Shown here in pieces: positions 16,232 to 25,006 of a stretch of 64,000 nucleotides of DNA. This DNA is from Thermoplasmata archaeon. GTDB taxonomy: Archaea > Thermoplasmatota > Thermoplasmata > Halarchaeoplasmatales > Halarchaeoplasmataceae. Under the pieces are notes generated by a model that ran no database searches, was not told where the DNA came from, and saw only the letters and a program-made list of their open reading frames with translations. Numbering within the stretch: the stretch's first letter is position 1; each line of letters starts with the position of its first letter. The DNA is taken from the NCBI GenBank assembly GCA_003554965.1, contig PWHR01000038.1:1-64000 (forward strand), written 5' to 3'. The position numbers and the translations under genes were made by a program.

Positions 16232-17485
16232 CTAGACCAGGTCGTAATAACTAATCCACCATTCAGAGTTTTCAAGCCTGCTCTTCAAACCGTCATCTTC
16301 GATCACATCCCACATAAGTAAGTTGTTCTCGAGTTCAGCCCAACCTCCTCTCGGTTTGTCTCCAGCCATGAATGTGATCATATCTCCACCCTCTTCCCGC
16401 GCCACGGTTTCGATCTCTTCTACCAGTGTATCATATGTTTTTCTATCTTCATATAACATATCCAGCACTTTGAATTTTGAAACCGTACCTCTCAAACCAG
16501 GTCTTTTACCTATAGCTGCCATGCCTTTCAACTCATCATCTCCTTCCACTGCGACCACCTCCACTAGATGCGGATAAGACAGCATGTGCTTCACATCTCT
16601 TCTCTCTCTCCTGAAATGATGATCCACATCTGACAGGACCCTGGAGTAGAGTTCCTCTATATCTTCGATATCTAATTTCTCAGTATCACCGTGCCTTCTG
16701 ACTTCAAGATCCGCCTCAACAGGATCCGCAACGTCTCTCTCTTCATCACTACCAAAGAATACCTCATACAATTCTAGAAGTATTTCATCTAGGCTTTCAG
16801 CGTTTATAACCTTCTCGAAGAGCTTGTTGGTCGAATACTCGTTCAATTCCACCTCATGCGTGAAAAGCCTTTCAGCATCTTTTCCATCTTCAGAAAACCC
16901 TAAAAGCTCTCTCAAAGAATACTTTTCAGAACTATCTTCAAAATCGAGGATGATCCTCTTACCGAAAAGATACAGCACTCTCTCCAACCATCCTCTCTCT
17001 TCTAAGATCTCCTTCCCATACTCCCTGATCAGCTTAGCTGGAGAAAGGTACTTTGTATAGACGGGTAAAACTTTAGAACTCCTGCCCTTCTTCTCATGCA
17101 CTTTGTGAGTTATACTTCCCTCCTCCACGAAGGCCATCAGAAGTTTTTCTTCTCCTACCTCAAATAGAGATCTTTCCTCTTTCAGCCGCGAAAAAAGTCC
17201 TTCGCCCTGGTGCTCTTCGGCCACAGCTGTATCTCCCCAGACGAAGACCGGTATATTCTCACCTCTCTCTCTATCCACCAATTCCCTAGAAAACAGGCGG
17301 GTAAAAGCGATCACTTCACCTTCATCTTCTATGAACCAGACCTGTTTTTCCTCAAAATTCGGGAAATCATCATACTTCCAACTCAAATAAGCCTCGTCGC
17401 CCCAACCACCGAAGGCTGAATTCAGCAACTCCAACACCTTTTCCGAGTCGGGGAAACCTCTCTTGACCTCTACGTCTGAACACAT
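16232..17485 (-). CDS. Large GNAT-family N-acyltransferase
   Basis: The N-terminal half is a GNAT domain: VLELLNSAFGGWG, then WFIEDEGEVIAFTRLFSRE, and DTAVAEEHQGEGLFSRLKEE, where Q-G-x-G is the acetyl-CoA pyrophosphate loop. The C-terminal half (about residues 260-417) looks like a second, degenerate acyltransferase fold. At 417 residues it is twice the size of a simple GNAT. Two-domain relatives often occur in polysaccharide clusters and may acylate amino sugars; that role is inferred from the neighbours. Confidence 0.7.
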   Translation of the reverse strand: MCSDVEVKRGFPDSEKVLELLNSAFGGWGDEAYLSWKYDDFPNFEEKQVWFIEDEGEVIAFTRLFSRELVDRERGENIPVFVWGDTAVAEEHQGEGLFSRLKEERSLFEVGEEKLLMAFVEEGSITHKVHEKKGRSSKVLPVYTKYLSPAKLIREYGKEILEERGWLERVLYLFGKRIILDFEDSSEKYSLRELLGFSEDGKDAERLFTHEVELNEYSTNKLFEKVINAESLDEILLELYEVFFGSDEERDVADPVEADLEVRRHGDTEKLDIEDIEELYSRVLSDVDHHFRRERRDVKHMLSYPHLVEVVAVEGDDELKGMAAIGKRPGLRGTVSKFKVLDMLYEDRKTYDTLVEEIETVAREEGGDMITFMAGDKPRGGWAELENNLLMWDVIEDDGLKSRLENSEWWISYYDLV

Positions 17486-17576
17486 GACAGCGGTTAATCT
17501 ACTTCCATCTATTAATCTCTAATGGAGAAAACGAGCTGTTTGTAAAGTTTATCCCAACATCAAAAGACTGAACACT

Positions 17577-18017
17577 CTAAACACCAGCTAGCAATTCCTC
17601 CTTACTCATGGTATTCCGATGTCTTTGATCGGCCCACAATTTCCTGTAATTGTAGAAGTATTCGTGCATACCCAACATGTCGGCTGTGTAGACCACTTCA
17701 TGTTCCTCTATGATATCATACTGTATATTAAGGGGAAGCTCTTCGAAGATATGAACATCGTAGTTTTTTGAGACCGTGTTTACTTCTCTAAATACCTTTA
17801 ACAGCACATCCTTGATATCTACACTTTCATCACTCAAGCCCTTGCAGTCAAAATAAAAATAAGAAGCTCCCGGAACGACCAACGTGAGGTCTATATCGCT
17901 TTTAAGATGCTCTTCGTCTTTGACAAAGGAACCGAACAAAAGTACAGCTAACACCCTTTCATCTTTCTCGACCCAAGAGAAATCATTTTTCAACTGATCT
18001 ACTGTTTCCCTATCCAT
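17577..18017 (-). CDS. MNT-type nucleotidyltransferase, antitoxin of HEPN/MNT pair
   Basis: LLFGSFVKDEEHLKSDIDL carries the G-S-x10-D-x-D motif of minimal nucleotidyltransferases. The 146-residue protein overlaps the end of the HEPN gene by 19 bases, the usual arrangement. In studied pairs the MNT protein blocks the HEPN ribonuclease, by binding and by adding AMP groups. The C-terminal extension with several aromatic residues (HEYFYNYRKLWADQRH) is longer than in the shortest MNT proteins. Confidence 0.78.
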   Translation of the reverse strand: MDRETVDQLKNDFSWVEKDERVLAVLLFGSFVKDEEHLKSDIDLTLVVPGASYFYFDCKGLSDESVDIKDVLLKVFREVNTVSKNYDVHIFEELPLNIQYDIIEEHEVVYTADMLGMHEYFYNYRKLWADQRHRNTMSKEELLAGV

Positions 18018-18406
18018 ACTCTGATCTCCTCCAAAACTCCCGTGATCTTCGAATTCGTTCTTTCTATCGAGTCGAGAGCTATCTTCTTCTCTAACCCATT
18101 ATATTCATGGACAAGCCTGTTCCGAAGTCCATTTGATTCCTTCATGACACCTTCTTGTTCTGGGTCTAACAGTCCTTTTTCTCTCAAATTTTCTATATTC
18201 GTATAATCGTCCTCAACCACTTCTCCCATATCTTTGAGGATCATCGCGAATAGATCTGTAAAGGCTTCTATCATCTCCTGATAGGCCTTGTATACAGCTA
18301 AAGTGCTTTTTTCATCTCTATCCTGTATCCAAGAAGAGATATTATCTCTTCGTTTGGTTATAGTAGATATTTTATCTCTATATCGTGAAAGTCGTTCTTC
18401 ATCCAT
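17999..18406 (-). CDS. HEPN-domain toxin (DUF86-like)
   Basis: The 135-residue all-helical protein contains LRNRLVHEYN, which is the R-x4-6-H catalytic motif of HEPN ribonucleases. It is first in a two-gene operon with an MNT nucleotidyltransferase. A TATA-like ATTTAAATAG at about 18436-18446 puts transcription start close to the ATG at 18406, so the leader is very short. Such pairs act as toxin-antitoxin or anti-phage modules. The gene lies at the boundary between the glycan cluster and the TnpB element, a typical place for mobile defence genes. Confidence 0.78.
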   Translation of the reverse strand: MDEERLSRYRDKISTITKRRDNISSWIQDRDEKSTLAVYKAYQEMIEAFTDLFAMILKDMGEVVEDDYTNIENLREKGLLDPEQEGVMKESNGLRNRLVHEYNGLEKKIALDSIERTNSKITGVLEEIRVWIGKQ

Positions 18407-18520
18407 CTTATTACCACATAATAGCCTGTTTCTATTTAAATCATTTTAATGTCGAGCTAATCAATCTGGAATGAGTTCTCCGTCAGTCATGCTGGATGAT
18501 CTTTCTTCTTTACTATTAAA

Positions 18521-18573
18521 ACGTTAATCTCAATTAACGTATTTTTACAAAAAACGTTAAACACAGTTAACGT
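18521..18573. promoter_or_regulatory. Twin 20-bp palindromes before a TATA box
   Basis: Two palindromes share the arms ACGTTAA/TTAACGT: 18521-18540 (perfect 8-bp arms) and 18554-18573 (perfect 7-bp arms). They start 33 bases apart, about three helical turns. A TATA-like stretch (TTTAATATA) follows at 18577-18585, facing the ATPase remnant. They look like paired operators for a dimeric repressor. The rest of 18407-18591 has the HEPN promoter and nothing else I can name. Confidence 0.6.
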
Positions 18574-18591
18574 AAATTTAATATACCTTGA

Positions 18592-18795
18592 TTACAATTA
18601 TTCAGTATTGAAGCGACAGATATCATCCAGTTCAATCCCTGGTGGTCTTCTGGTAGGGTACCTCAGCGGCTTTTAGAGGAGAAAAAAAGAGATCTTTTCT
18701 ATGTGGTCAGAGATCTACTCTCCAATAGACAGATGTTTTCGATAGTGGGATTAAGAAGAACGGGAAAGAAGACTGTGACTTCCTCACCTCCCTAA
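18592..18795 (+). pseudogene. Archaeal AAA ATPase, 5' fragment cut by TnpB element
   Basis: The open frame reads FNPWWSSGRVPQRLLEEKK, then RDLFYVVRDLLSNRQMFSIVGLRRTGKKTVT, and stops. This is the N-terminal block of archaeal-type ATPases (NPWW, then Walker A G-L-R-R-T-G-K). No ATG, GTG or TTG starts this frame between the upstream stop at 18589 and the conserved block, so the start is lost too. The frame ends inside the terminal hairpin of the TnpB element just after Walker A. I found no continuation on the far side of the element. Confidence 0.7.
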
Positions 18796-18813
18796 CTGTT
18801 GGTTAGGAAGGTG
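18785..18813. repeat. Terminal hairpin at the 3' end of tnpB
   Basis: The arms CACCTCCCTAAC (18785-18796) and GTTAGGAAGGTG (18802-18813) pair over 12 positions with one mismatch and a TGTTG loop. The tnpB stop codon at 18803-18805 is inside the hairpin. The guide RNA of TnpB systems is normally encoded across this end of the gene, so its scaffold may include the stem. Confidence 0.6.
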
Positions 18814-19921
18814 CTTCTGACCAAAGCTGATGAGGTTGCATTCCGCTCGCCGACTTCACGAGAGAGTAGAAATCTCTCAGAGCGGTCAGGTCATCGCTTC
18901 CAGCTCTGGGGCTAGCCACGAAGCCCCCTGCTCTTGAAAGAGGTCTCGAAAACTTTCCAAGAGCCCGCCGTCCGATATTGTGCGCTCCGTTCTTGTCCGA
19001 ATGTATCTCCAGACCGCAGTTGTTGCACCTGAATAAACCCGCACTCCGTTTACCTTTTGCTCCACATCTCGAACAAAGTTGTGATGTCCAGGCCTCACTC
19101 ACTTCAACGTAGCCAATACCGTTCCAGCGCGCCTTGTATTCCAACTGTCTTCTCAGCTCGTAATGCGGAAACCTGTGCAATTTCCTGTTCATCGTTTTAC
19201 CGTTTTTCTGATCCTGTACTCCTTCCAGATCACCGACAACAATCAATAGATTGTTCTCTTCAGCATACTGAACTATCTTGTTGGTCAACTTATGAATACA
19301 GTCGTTCACCTTATCGTATTCACGCCTGTAGAAACGAGAACGGTTACTGCCGTAGTTTGTTTGTCTTCTAAGGTAGAAAAAATGTGTCTGAACGTCGCGT
19401 ATACGGCACCCATCCAGCACCGTATCTCGGTCAGGTAACGCCACTGACGTTACTGGCTGTCTCAAGCCAAGATCGATGCCTAGAACGCCGTCGTAACGCT
19501 CACGCACAAACACATCCTTCTTGATCATGATATGGAGATGAAAGCGGCCGTTCCGTTTCAAGAGTTTGCTCTCACAAATTTCATATTTATCCTTTATGTC
19601 CATGTGAGTCTTTATCGGGACTTTGATCCCACCGTATCTTTGTTTAGACGGTATCTTGAAAAAATAATCTGCAAGGTCAGATTCACAGTCCTTGAATTCA
19701 ATCAAATCCTTGCGGAGAAAGAGAGGATACACTTTACCGCCCTTCAGGTAGTCCATGTCAAGGTTCCGTTCGGCCTGCTGCCTGTGTGCACTGTACACTC
19801 TATCTCCTCCTTTACCTGTATGCAGCCAACGCTGATAGTTTGACCACATCAGTTCAAGCTCTTCTTGCTTTATGTTGGTCAATTCGACAACAGCCGATTT
19901 GACAGTCTTTTCCGCTTTCAT
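18803..19921 (-). CDS. tnpB: TnpB, RNA-guided nuclease homologue
   Basis: The 372-residue protein has all three RuvC parts: GIDLGLRQPVTSVAL (first Asp), VVGDLEGVQ (Glu) and HSDKNGAHNIGRR (last Asp). A four-cysteine zinc finger, CSRCG then CNNCG, sits before the last. The N-terminal half is the usual helical/beta domain (MWSNYQRWLHTGKGG). With all catalytic residues present it may be active. TnpB proteins are guided by an RNA from the element's end to cut DNA at the empty donor site, which keeps the element in place. No tnpA is nearby. Confidence 0.88.
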   Translation of the reverse strand: MKAEKTVKSAVVELTNIKQEELELMWSNYQRWLHTGKGGDRVYSAHRQQAERNLDMDYLKGGKVYPLFLRKDLIEFKDCESDLADYFFKIPSKQRYGGIKVPIKTHMDIKDKYEICESKLLKRNGRFHLHIMIKKDVFVRERYDGVLGIDLGLRQPVTSVALPDRDTVLDGCRIRDVQTHFFYLRRQTNYGSNRSRFYRREYDKVNDCIHKLTNKIVQYAEENNLLIVVGDLEGVQDQKNGKTMNRKLHRFPHYELRRQLEYKARWNGIGYVEVSEAWTSQLCSRCGAKGKRSAGLFRCNNCGLEIHSDKNGAHNIGRRALGKFSRPLSRAGGFVASPRAGSDDLTALRDFYSLVKSASGMQPHQLWSEAPS

Positions 19922-19997
19922 CCTTTTATCTTTACAAAATGTTCTGGATACTTAACTGTTTACTAGGGGGGTCAGTAAAAGTTGGTCGCCGATTCAT

Positions 19998-20073
19998 CAC
20001 CTACCTAATCTACCGATTAGCGAGGATTAAAACCATCCTCTTCATCCTCGCTTTCGCTACGGATAGGAAGGTG
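19998..20073. repeat. Right-end structured region of the TnpB element
   Basis: Outer arms CACCTACCTA (19998-20007) and TAGGAAGGTG (20064-20073) pair with one mismatch. Inside are CTAATC/GATTAG (20005-20020, loop TACC) and GCGAGGAT/ATCCTCGC (20020-20027 with 20044-20051). The arms match those of the hairpin at the other end of the element. The remaining bases to 20156 hold only the promoter region of the next gene. Confidence 0.55.
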
Positions 20074-20156
20074 TCTTCTCGGTTACTTCAGATAATTTTT
20101 CATTCCCCAACGCTAAAAGGAAATAAATAAGTAGATTGCTCCGTTTTTGAGAAACG

Positions 20157-21035
20157 ATGAGCTTTCGATTTGTAGTACTCCTGCTTGTTATACATCTCTT
20201 CGCCGCTCACATCCTGGTGATGGTGGTTTACAACATCGTCATCAATCCGTATGATGCCTCTATCTTCACCAAGATCTTCCCCTACCAGTTCCTACACAAT
20301 CTTTACAGGAGAAAGCCCGAAAGCGCTCTAAAATCCTACTTCTCATTCAGATTGGACATCGACACTAGCGAGGAAAATGTGAAAAAAAATGATGCTGGAG
20401 TACAGAAACTAATCCGCATCGCTGATGATCACGGGGTGCCGATAACTTTCTCTATAGCCACAGAGTACTTACCCTTTTTCTCCGAGAAGACGAAGGAGAT
20501 GATAAAGAATGGTGAGCACGCCGTAATAACTCACGGTCACAGCCATGAAGGCTACATAACTGAAAAAGAGCAGGAAGAAGAGCTGCGAAGATCAAAAAGG
20601 ATATTGGAGAGTGAATTCCAAACTGAAGTCAAGGGCCTCATCGCTCCAAAAGCAAAGCACGATTTCGAAACGTTGAAAGCCGCGAAAAAGAACTCTATAG
20701 AATACATCTCGGCAGGCTCACTCTCCTATATAAGATACTGGTCCTTTCCGTATCCCTTCAAAAAAAAGGACGTCTGGCTCTTGGGCGGGTGTGTTCCCAG
20801 CGATTATCATCTCTACGAGCGGAAGCGGAAGAGTCCAGAAGAAGCTTTGAGTCTTTGGAAGGAGGCCGTCGAACATAGAGTCAGAAATCAGTGGTTCATC
20901 CAGTTAGAATACCACAATTTTTCGACTTCTGAAGAAAAGTTGAAAGTTTTAGAAGAACTTTTGCGGTACGTAAAAGAAGACACTGAGGCAGTACCTATCA
21001 CTTTAGATGAAATCGTGGAGAGATCGCATACTTGA
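20157..21035 (+). CDS. Membrane-anchored polysaccharide deacetylase-like protein
   Basis: An N-terminal membrane helix (FVVLLLVIHLFAAHILVMVVY) is followed by a NodB-like domain. FRLDIDTSEEN holds the metal-binding Asp pair and ITHGHSHEG the H-x3-H motif of the carbohydrate esterase 4 fold. LIAPKAKHDF matches the motif 3 region, but with a substitution where an Arg is usual. The likely reaction is removal of N-acetyl groups from a surface sugar polymer. It is the rightmost gene of the glycan island, separated from it by the TnpB element. Confidence 0.72.
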   Translation: MSFRFVVLLLVIHLFAAHILVMVVYNIVINPYDASIFTKIFPYQFLHNLYRRKPESALKSYFSFRLDIDTSEENVKKNDAGVQKLIRIADDHGVPITFSIATEYLPFFSEKTKEMIKNGEHAVITHGHSHEGYITEKEQEEELRRSKRILESEFQTEVKGLIAPKAKHDFETLKAAKKNSIEYISAGSLSYIRYWSFPYPFKKKDVWLLGGCVPSDYHLYERKRKSPEEALSLWKEAVEHRVRNQWFIQLEYHNFSTSEEKLKVLEELLRYVKEDTEAVPITLDEIVERSHT

Positions 21036-21056
21036 TCCCTCATTGACATATAAAGT

Positions 21057-21773
21057 CTACTTTTCAATTGTTAGCGATATCGTGACGGTGTAGGAGTCGC
21101 TGTGGATCCTGAAATCCTCTATACCGATCTCGACATCGTCTATATCAAGATGTTTCAATTCGTACGGAAATTTATTGAAATCAGTGACCGATAGAAATTT
21201 CAATCGCAGTATCTTCTTCTCTCCATCTCCAGTTTTTCCTATTGTCTGTACACCTCTGTAGACCCTATCGATATCTTCTACTTCACTTTCGACGATATCT
21301 TCTACGATCGATACGGCTTCACGAACATCTCTAGGTTTGAAGATCTCCTTTTCTCTACCGTTTTCTAAGTGAGATTTAAGCTTCTCTTCTATCATCCTCA
21401 AGAATCTTTGGTTGGCCCAAGGTTTTTCAACAAAGCTATGAACGTTAGCTTCGTTTATCGCCTTTTTAGCGGTCTCTAGATCGGGATATCCAGTGACCAG
21501 CACTCTTAGAGTACTAGGATATCTTTTTTTAGCTTGCGCCAGCAGTTCGGTGCCTGTCATATCAGGCATCTTATGGTCAGCTATGATCAGATCGTATATA
21601 CCTCTAGCTAGAAGATCTTTAGCTTCTTCAGGATCGCTTGCCGTTGAGACGACGCAGTCAAACCTTTTAGTGTTCTTCAGCATCCTCTCAACATCTTTTA
21701 AGATCGCTACATCATCGTCTACGACCAATATACTGTAGAGAGAGATCTCTCCTTCCTCCCCTAGAGATGCCAT
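21057..21773 (-). CDS. Response regulator with REC and an unassigned C-terminal domain
   Basis: A receiver domain spans residues 13 to about 130: LVVDDDVAIL (acidic pair), LIIADHKMPDMTG (phosphoacceptor Asp), VTGY and FVEKPW (conserved Lys). The C-terminal 100 residues are an alpha/beta segment (AVSIVEDIVESEVEDIDRV, then VEIGIEDFRIHSDSYTVTISL) that I do not recognise as a DNA-binding domain. The first residues MASLGEEGEIS may be extra; an internal start is possible. No histidine kinase is adjacent. Target unknown. Confidence 0.75.
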   Translation of the reverse strand: MASLGEEGEISLYSILVVDDDVAILKDVERMLKNTKRFDCVVSTASDPEEAKDLLARGIYDLIIADHKMPDMTGTELLAQAKKRYPSTLRVLVTGYPDLETAKKAINEANVHSFVEKPWANQRFLRMIEEKLKSHLENGREKEIFKPRDVREAVSIVEDIVESEVEDIDRVYRGVQTIGKTGDGEKKILRLKFLSVTDFNKFPYELKHLDIDDVEIGIEDFRIHSDSYTVTISLTIEK

Positions 21774-21866
21774 GATATACCATTCATATTTGAAGATAAA
21801 GACTTTTCGGCTTTTTACTAAATTTCGGCCGTGATAGATATGGTCAGCAGAACACTTGAAGAAAAA

Positions 21867-21907
21867 ATATATATAGAACCTCTTTTTTAGAACCTGCCAG
21901 AGAGGTG
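21867..21907 (+). promoter_or_regulatory. Thermosome promoter and ribosome binding site
   Basis: ATATATATA at 21867-21875 is a strong TATA box; transcription should start about 21897. GAGGTG at 21902-21907 is six bases before the ATG at 21914, and this decides the start against the in-frame GTG at 21905. Confidence 0.7.
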
Positions 21908-21913
21908 CAAACT

Positions 21914-23563
21914 ATGATGTCAGGACAGCAACCTATATTCGTGATGAAAGAAGATACTGAAAGGGAAAGCGGTAAAGACGCTCAGAAGAACAATATAGCA
22001 GCGGCGAAAGCTATAGCGGACACTGTACGGACCACGTTGGGGCCGAAAGGCATGGACAAGATGTTGGTGGACAGTTTGGGCGATGTGGTGATCACAAACG
22101 ACGGTGTTTCCATATTGAACGAGATCGATATAGAACATCCCGCGGCTAAGATGCTTGTAGAGGTAGCGGAAACACAGGAAGAAGAATGTGGTGATGGAAC
22201 CACTTCAGCCGTGATAGTTTCAGGTGAACTATTGAAGAAAGCTGAGGATAGGATCGATCAGCTTCACCCTTCAACCATAGCGAACGGATATCGGATAGCC
22301 TCTGAAAAGGCTTCTGAAATTTTGGAAGATCTAAAGATAGAGATAGACCCTGAGGATAAAAACGAGCTTCAGGATATAGCCTCTACAGCCATGACTGGAA
22401 AGAACGTAGAGGTGAATAAGGAGCAATTGGCAGAGATAGCTGTGCATGCGGTCCACCACATAACTGAAAAGACCGAAGACGGTTACGTGGTCGACACGGA
22501 CAATATCAAAGTGGAAAAGCAGCCAGGAGCGAGTGTTGACAGTACAGAGATGGTCGATGGAGTGATATTGGATAAAGAAAGACTCCATGACAATATGCCT
22601 AATGATATAGAAGATGCTAAGATAGCTCTGCTCAATTCAGCTTTAGAAGTGAAAGAGACAGAGATAGATGCCTCTATAGAGATTACCGATCCTGATCAGC
22701 TTGAAAAGTTCGTCAATAAAGAGGAAGAGAGCTTGAAAACTATGGTGCAGCAGATAAAGGATGCTGGGGCCAATGTACTCCTATGCCAGAAAGGTATAGA
22801 CGATCTGGCTCAACACTACCTTGCAAAAGAAGGCATCTTTGCTATAAGAAGAGTTAAGAAATCCGACATGAAGAAGCTCGCTAAAGCCACTGGAGGAAGC
22901 ATAGTCAACAATCTAGAGGATCTTAGTTCAGAGGATCTTGGCACCGCTAAAAGGGTCCATGAAAGGCTCGTTTCCGGTGACAGGATGACGTTCGTTGAAG
23001 GGACTGAAGAAGCCAAAGCCGTTTCTCTCTTGCTGAGAGGCGGAACGGAACATGTCGTTGATGAACTAGAGAGAGCAGTAGAAGATGCTGTAAAAGTTGT
23101 CTCAGTAGCGATCGAGGACGGTGCTGTACTACCTGGAGGAGGCGCCACAGAGATAGAACTATCAAATAGACTCGCAGAGATGTCTGGCAGCATCGAAGGA
23201 AGAGAGCAGATAGCCTTTGAAGATTTCGCGAACAGTCTAGAGATCATCCCGAGGACTATAAGCGAGAATGCGGGACTAGACGGCATCGATGTTCTCATGA
23301 ATTTGAATACGTCACATGAAAAAGAGGACAAGAAAGTCTATGGAGTCAACGTTGAGGACGGTGAAGAACCCGAAGATATGTTGGAGAAGGGAATAATCGA
23401 ACCTTACAGAGTGAAGAATCAGGCGATCAAGTCCGCCACCGAGGCCGCCAATATGATCCTGAGGATAGACGACGTTGTAGCCTCCAAAGGCGGCGATGAA
23501 GGAGGAGGCGGCGGTCCACCTGCTGGCGGACCAGGAGCCGGTGGAATGCCACCAGGTATGTAA
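21914..23563 (+). CDS. ths: Thermosome subunit (group II chaperonin)
   Basis: The protein shows the group II chaperonin signatures in order: [45 protein letters not shown] for ATP binding and hydrolysis, [16 protein letters not shown], and [14 protein letters not shown]. It ends in the flexible Gly/Pro/Met tail typical of thermosomes ([12 protein letters not shown]). At 549 residues it is normal length. It forms double-ring complexes in the cytoplasm that fold proteins. A T-rich stretch at 23585-23601 may end transcription. Confidence 0.97.
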   Translation: MMSGQQPIFVMKEDTERESGKDAQKNNIAAAKAIADTVRTTLGPKGMDKMLVDSLGDVVITNDGVSILNEIDIEHPAAKMLVEVAETQEEECGDGTTSAVIVSGELLKKAEDRIDQLHPSTIANGYRIASEKASEILEDLKIEIDPEDKNELQDIASTAMTGKNVEVNKEQLAEIAVHAVHHITEKTEDGYVVDTDNIKVEKQPGASVDSTEMVDGVILDKERLHDNMPNDIEDAKIALLNSALEVKETEIDASIEITDPDQLEKFVNKEEESLKTMVQQIKDAGANVLLCQKGIDDLAQHYLAKEGIFAIRRVKKSDMKKLAKATGGSIVNNLEDLSSEDLGTAKRVHERLVSGDRMTFVEGTEEAKAVSLLLRGGTEHVVDELERAVEDAVKVVSVAIEDGAVLPGGGATEIELSNRLAEMSGSIEGREQIAFEDFANSLEIIPRTISENAGLDGIDVLMNLNTSHEKEDKKVYGVNVEDGEEPEDMLEKGIIEPYRVKNQAIKSATEAANMILRIDDVVASKGGDEGGGGGPPAGGPGAGGMPPGM

Positions 23564-23600
23564 AACAGTTATAAACAAAAAAAACCTTTATTTTTTCTTT

Positions 23601-23831
23601 TCAACTCTCGATCTTTTTTTGAGCTTCCATCACTTCTTCCCACGCCTCTAGACTCTTCTCTGCTTCCTCTTCTTCTAACTTCTCGATGGCATAACCAGCA
23701 TGGACTATAACGTAGTCTTCTTCTTCAACATCCACAAGAGAAATGTTGGCTGTGCGGACCACCCCACCGAAGTCTATCTCAGCTTCATCGCCATCTATGC
23801 TTTTTATCAAACCGGGAACAGCTAGACACAT
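23601..23831 (-). CDS. hypC: HypC/HupF hydrogenase maturation chaperone
   Basis: MCLAVPGLI is the HypC start, with Cys2 that coordinates iron and binds the hydrogenase precursor. VRTANISLVDVEEEDYVIVHAGYAI is the conserved beta-barrel portion. The 76-residue length is normal. In other organisms it works with HypD and HypE to assemble the Fe(CN)2CO centre of NiFe hydrogenases. No other hyp gene or hydrogenase is in this window, so partners must be elsewhere. It is divergent from the DUF362 gene with 48 bases between starts. Confidence 0.92.
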   Translation of the reverse strand: MCLAVPGLIKSIDGDEAEIDFGGVVRTANISLVDVEEEDYVIVHAGYAIEKLEEEEAEKSLEAWEEVMEAQKKIES

Positions 23832-23879
23832 GACATATCGACCTACAAATACTTATAATATAAACATTTTGGACTATGT

Positions 23880-24956
23880 ATGGACGTTTTCATCGATAAA
23901 TGCGATGATTACGAAAATTCATATAAGGTTGTCCAGGAAGCCTTCGATTCACTTGGGGGTATAGAAAGATTCGTGGAAAAGGGGGAGATAATACTGGTGA
24001 AACCCAATCTTTTGAAAGGAGCTTCACCAGAAGATGCTGTTACCACTCATCCCGATTTCATAACAGCTGTCGTAAAACTTCTTGAGGAGGAGGAAGTTAA
24101 TGTAGTTATAGCGGACAGTCCGGCGGGTAGAACGAGTAAAGGGAAACTCAAAAAGCACTATGAGAAAAGCGGATGGTTGAAGGTAGAAGAGGAAACAGAG
24201 GCAGTATTGGCTTATGAATTCGGGAAAACAAATATAGATGTGCCCAAAGGCAATGTGAAAAGGTCATTTGAGTTGATGGAACTGGTCAAAGAAGTAGACG
24301 GCATCATAAATCTTCCTAAGCTGAAAACTCATTCTCTCACTGTCTTCACTGGTGCAGTGAAGAATCTCTACGGATTAGTGCCGGGGCTAGCAAAGGCAGC
24401 CTACCACGGACAGTTCATGAAGCTCAACGACTTTGGAAGGATGCTTCTCGATCTTGAAAGAACCGTTGAAACAAGGATCTCCATCATGGACGGTATCCTG
24501 GCGATGGGGGGTTCAGGTCCCTCAGGCGGAGAACCTGTCGAGTTGGAGGCGGTGCTGGCCTCAGAGGATCCAATAGCGTGTGATTATGCAGCCTGCGAGC
24601 TCGCCGGAATACCCATGCAAAAGGTACCTACTCTGACCGAGGCGGATATCGACTTTGACTCTATAGAATATGTTAACAGAAAACCATCTTCTTTCGATCA
24701 GGATCTAAATTATCCTCCTGGAGGTTCACAGCCAGTCAGGGTCCCTGGCTTCCTGTCGAGACTATTTAGCAATTTTTACCTCGATAGACCTAATCTCTTG
24801 ATGGAACGATGCACTAGATGCTGGGCTTGTGAGGATATGTGTCCAAAGGACGCTATAAAGCGCAAAGACTACGGGCCGAAGATCAGCTGGTGGAAGTGTA
24901 TAAGGTGCTACTGCTGTAAAGAAGTCTGCCCGGTTGAGGCGCTCGATGTTGGATAG
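23880..24956 (+). CDS. DUF362 protein with two 4Fe-4S clusters
   Basis: Residues 1 to about 250 are DUF362: EKGEIILVKPNLLKGASPEDAVTTHP in part, ADSPAGR, INLPKLKTHSLTVFTGAVKNLYG, and MDGILAMGGSGPSGGE. The C-terminus has two ferredoxin motifs, CTRCWACEDMCP and CIRCYCCKEVCP. Proteins of this type are thought to be iron-sulfur redox or assembly factors, but their reaction is not established. It starts right after a TATA-like region shared with the divergent hypC. Confidence 0.85.
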   Translation: MDVFIDKCDDYENSYKVVQEAFDSLGGIERFVEKGEIILVKPNLLKGASPEDAVTTHPDFITAVVKLLEEEEVNVVIADSPAGRTSKGKLKKHYEKSGWLKVEEETEAVLAYEFGKTNIDVPKGNVKRSFELMELVKEVDGIINLPKLKTHSLTVFTGAVKNLYGLVPGLAKAAYHGQFMKLNDFGRMLLDLERTVETRISIMDGILAMGGSGPSGGEPVELEAVLASEDPIACDYAACELAGIPMQKVPTLTEADIDFDSIEYVNRKPSSFDQDLNYPPGGSQPVRVPGFLSRLFSNFYLDRPNLLMERCTRCWACEDMCPKDAIKRKDYGPKISWWKCIRCYCCKEVCPVEALDVG

Positions 24957-25006
24957 CTAAAAAGTCTCAAAAAAAAACTTTTATAGTATCTTTTGATTTG
25001 GTGTCC

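Larger units (their letters stand above)
18781..20073 (-). mobile_element. IS605-superfamily element carrying only tnpB
   Basis: The element contains a tnpB gene and no tnpA. At the left it begins with the hairpin at 18785-18813. At the right, 19998-20073 begins with CACCTACCTA and ends TAGGAAGGTG, the same arms as the left hairpin. Exact ends are uncertain because elements of this group make no target duplication. It interrupts an ATPase gene. Without a transposase it would move only if one is supplied in trans. Confidence 0.6.

Noticed and set aside
19939..20130. 63-codon open frame after tnpB
   Set aside because: It covers the paired right-end arms of the element and has no homology pattern I recognise.
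22816..23331. 171-codon open frame opposite the thermosome gene
   Set aside because: It is the Ser-rich mirror of strongly conserved thermosome codons and has no start signals.
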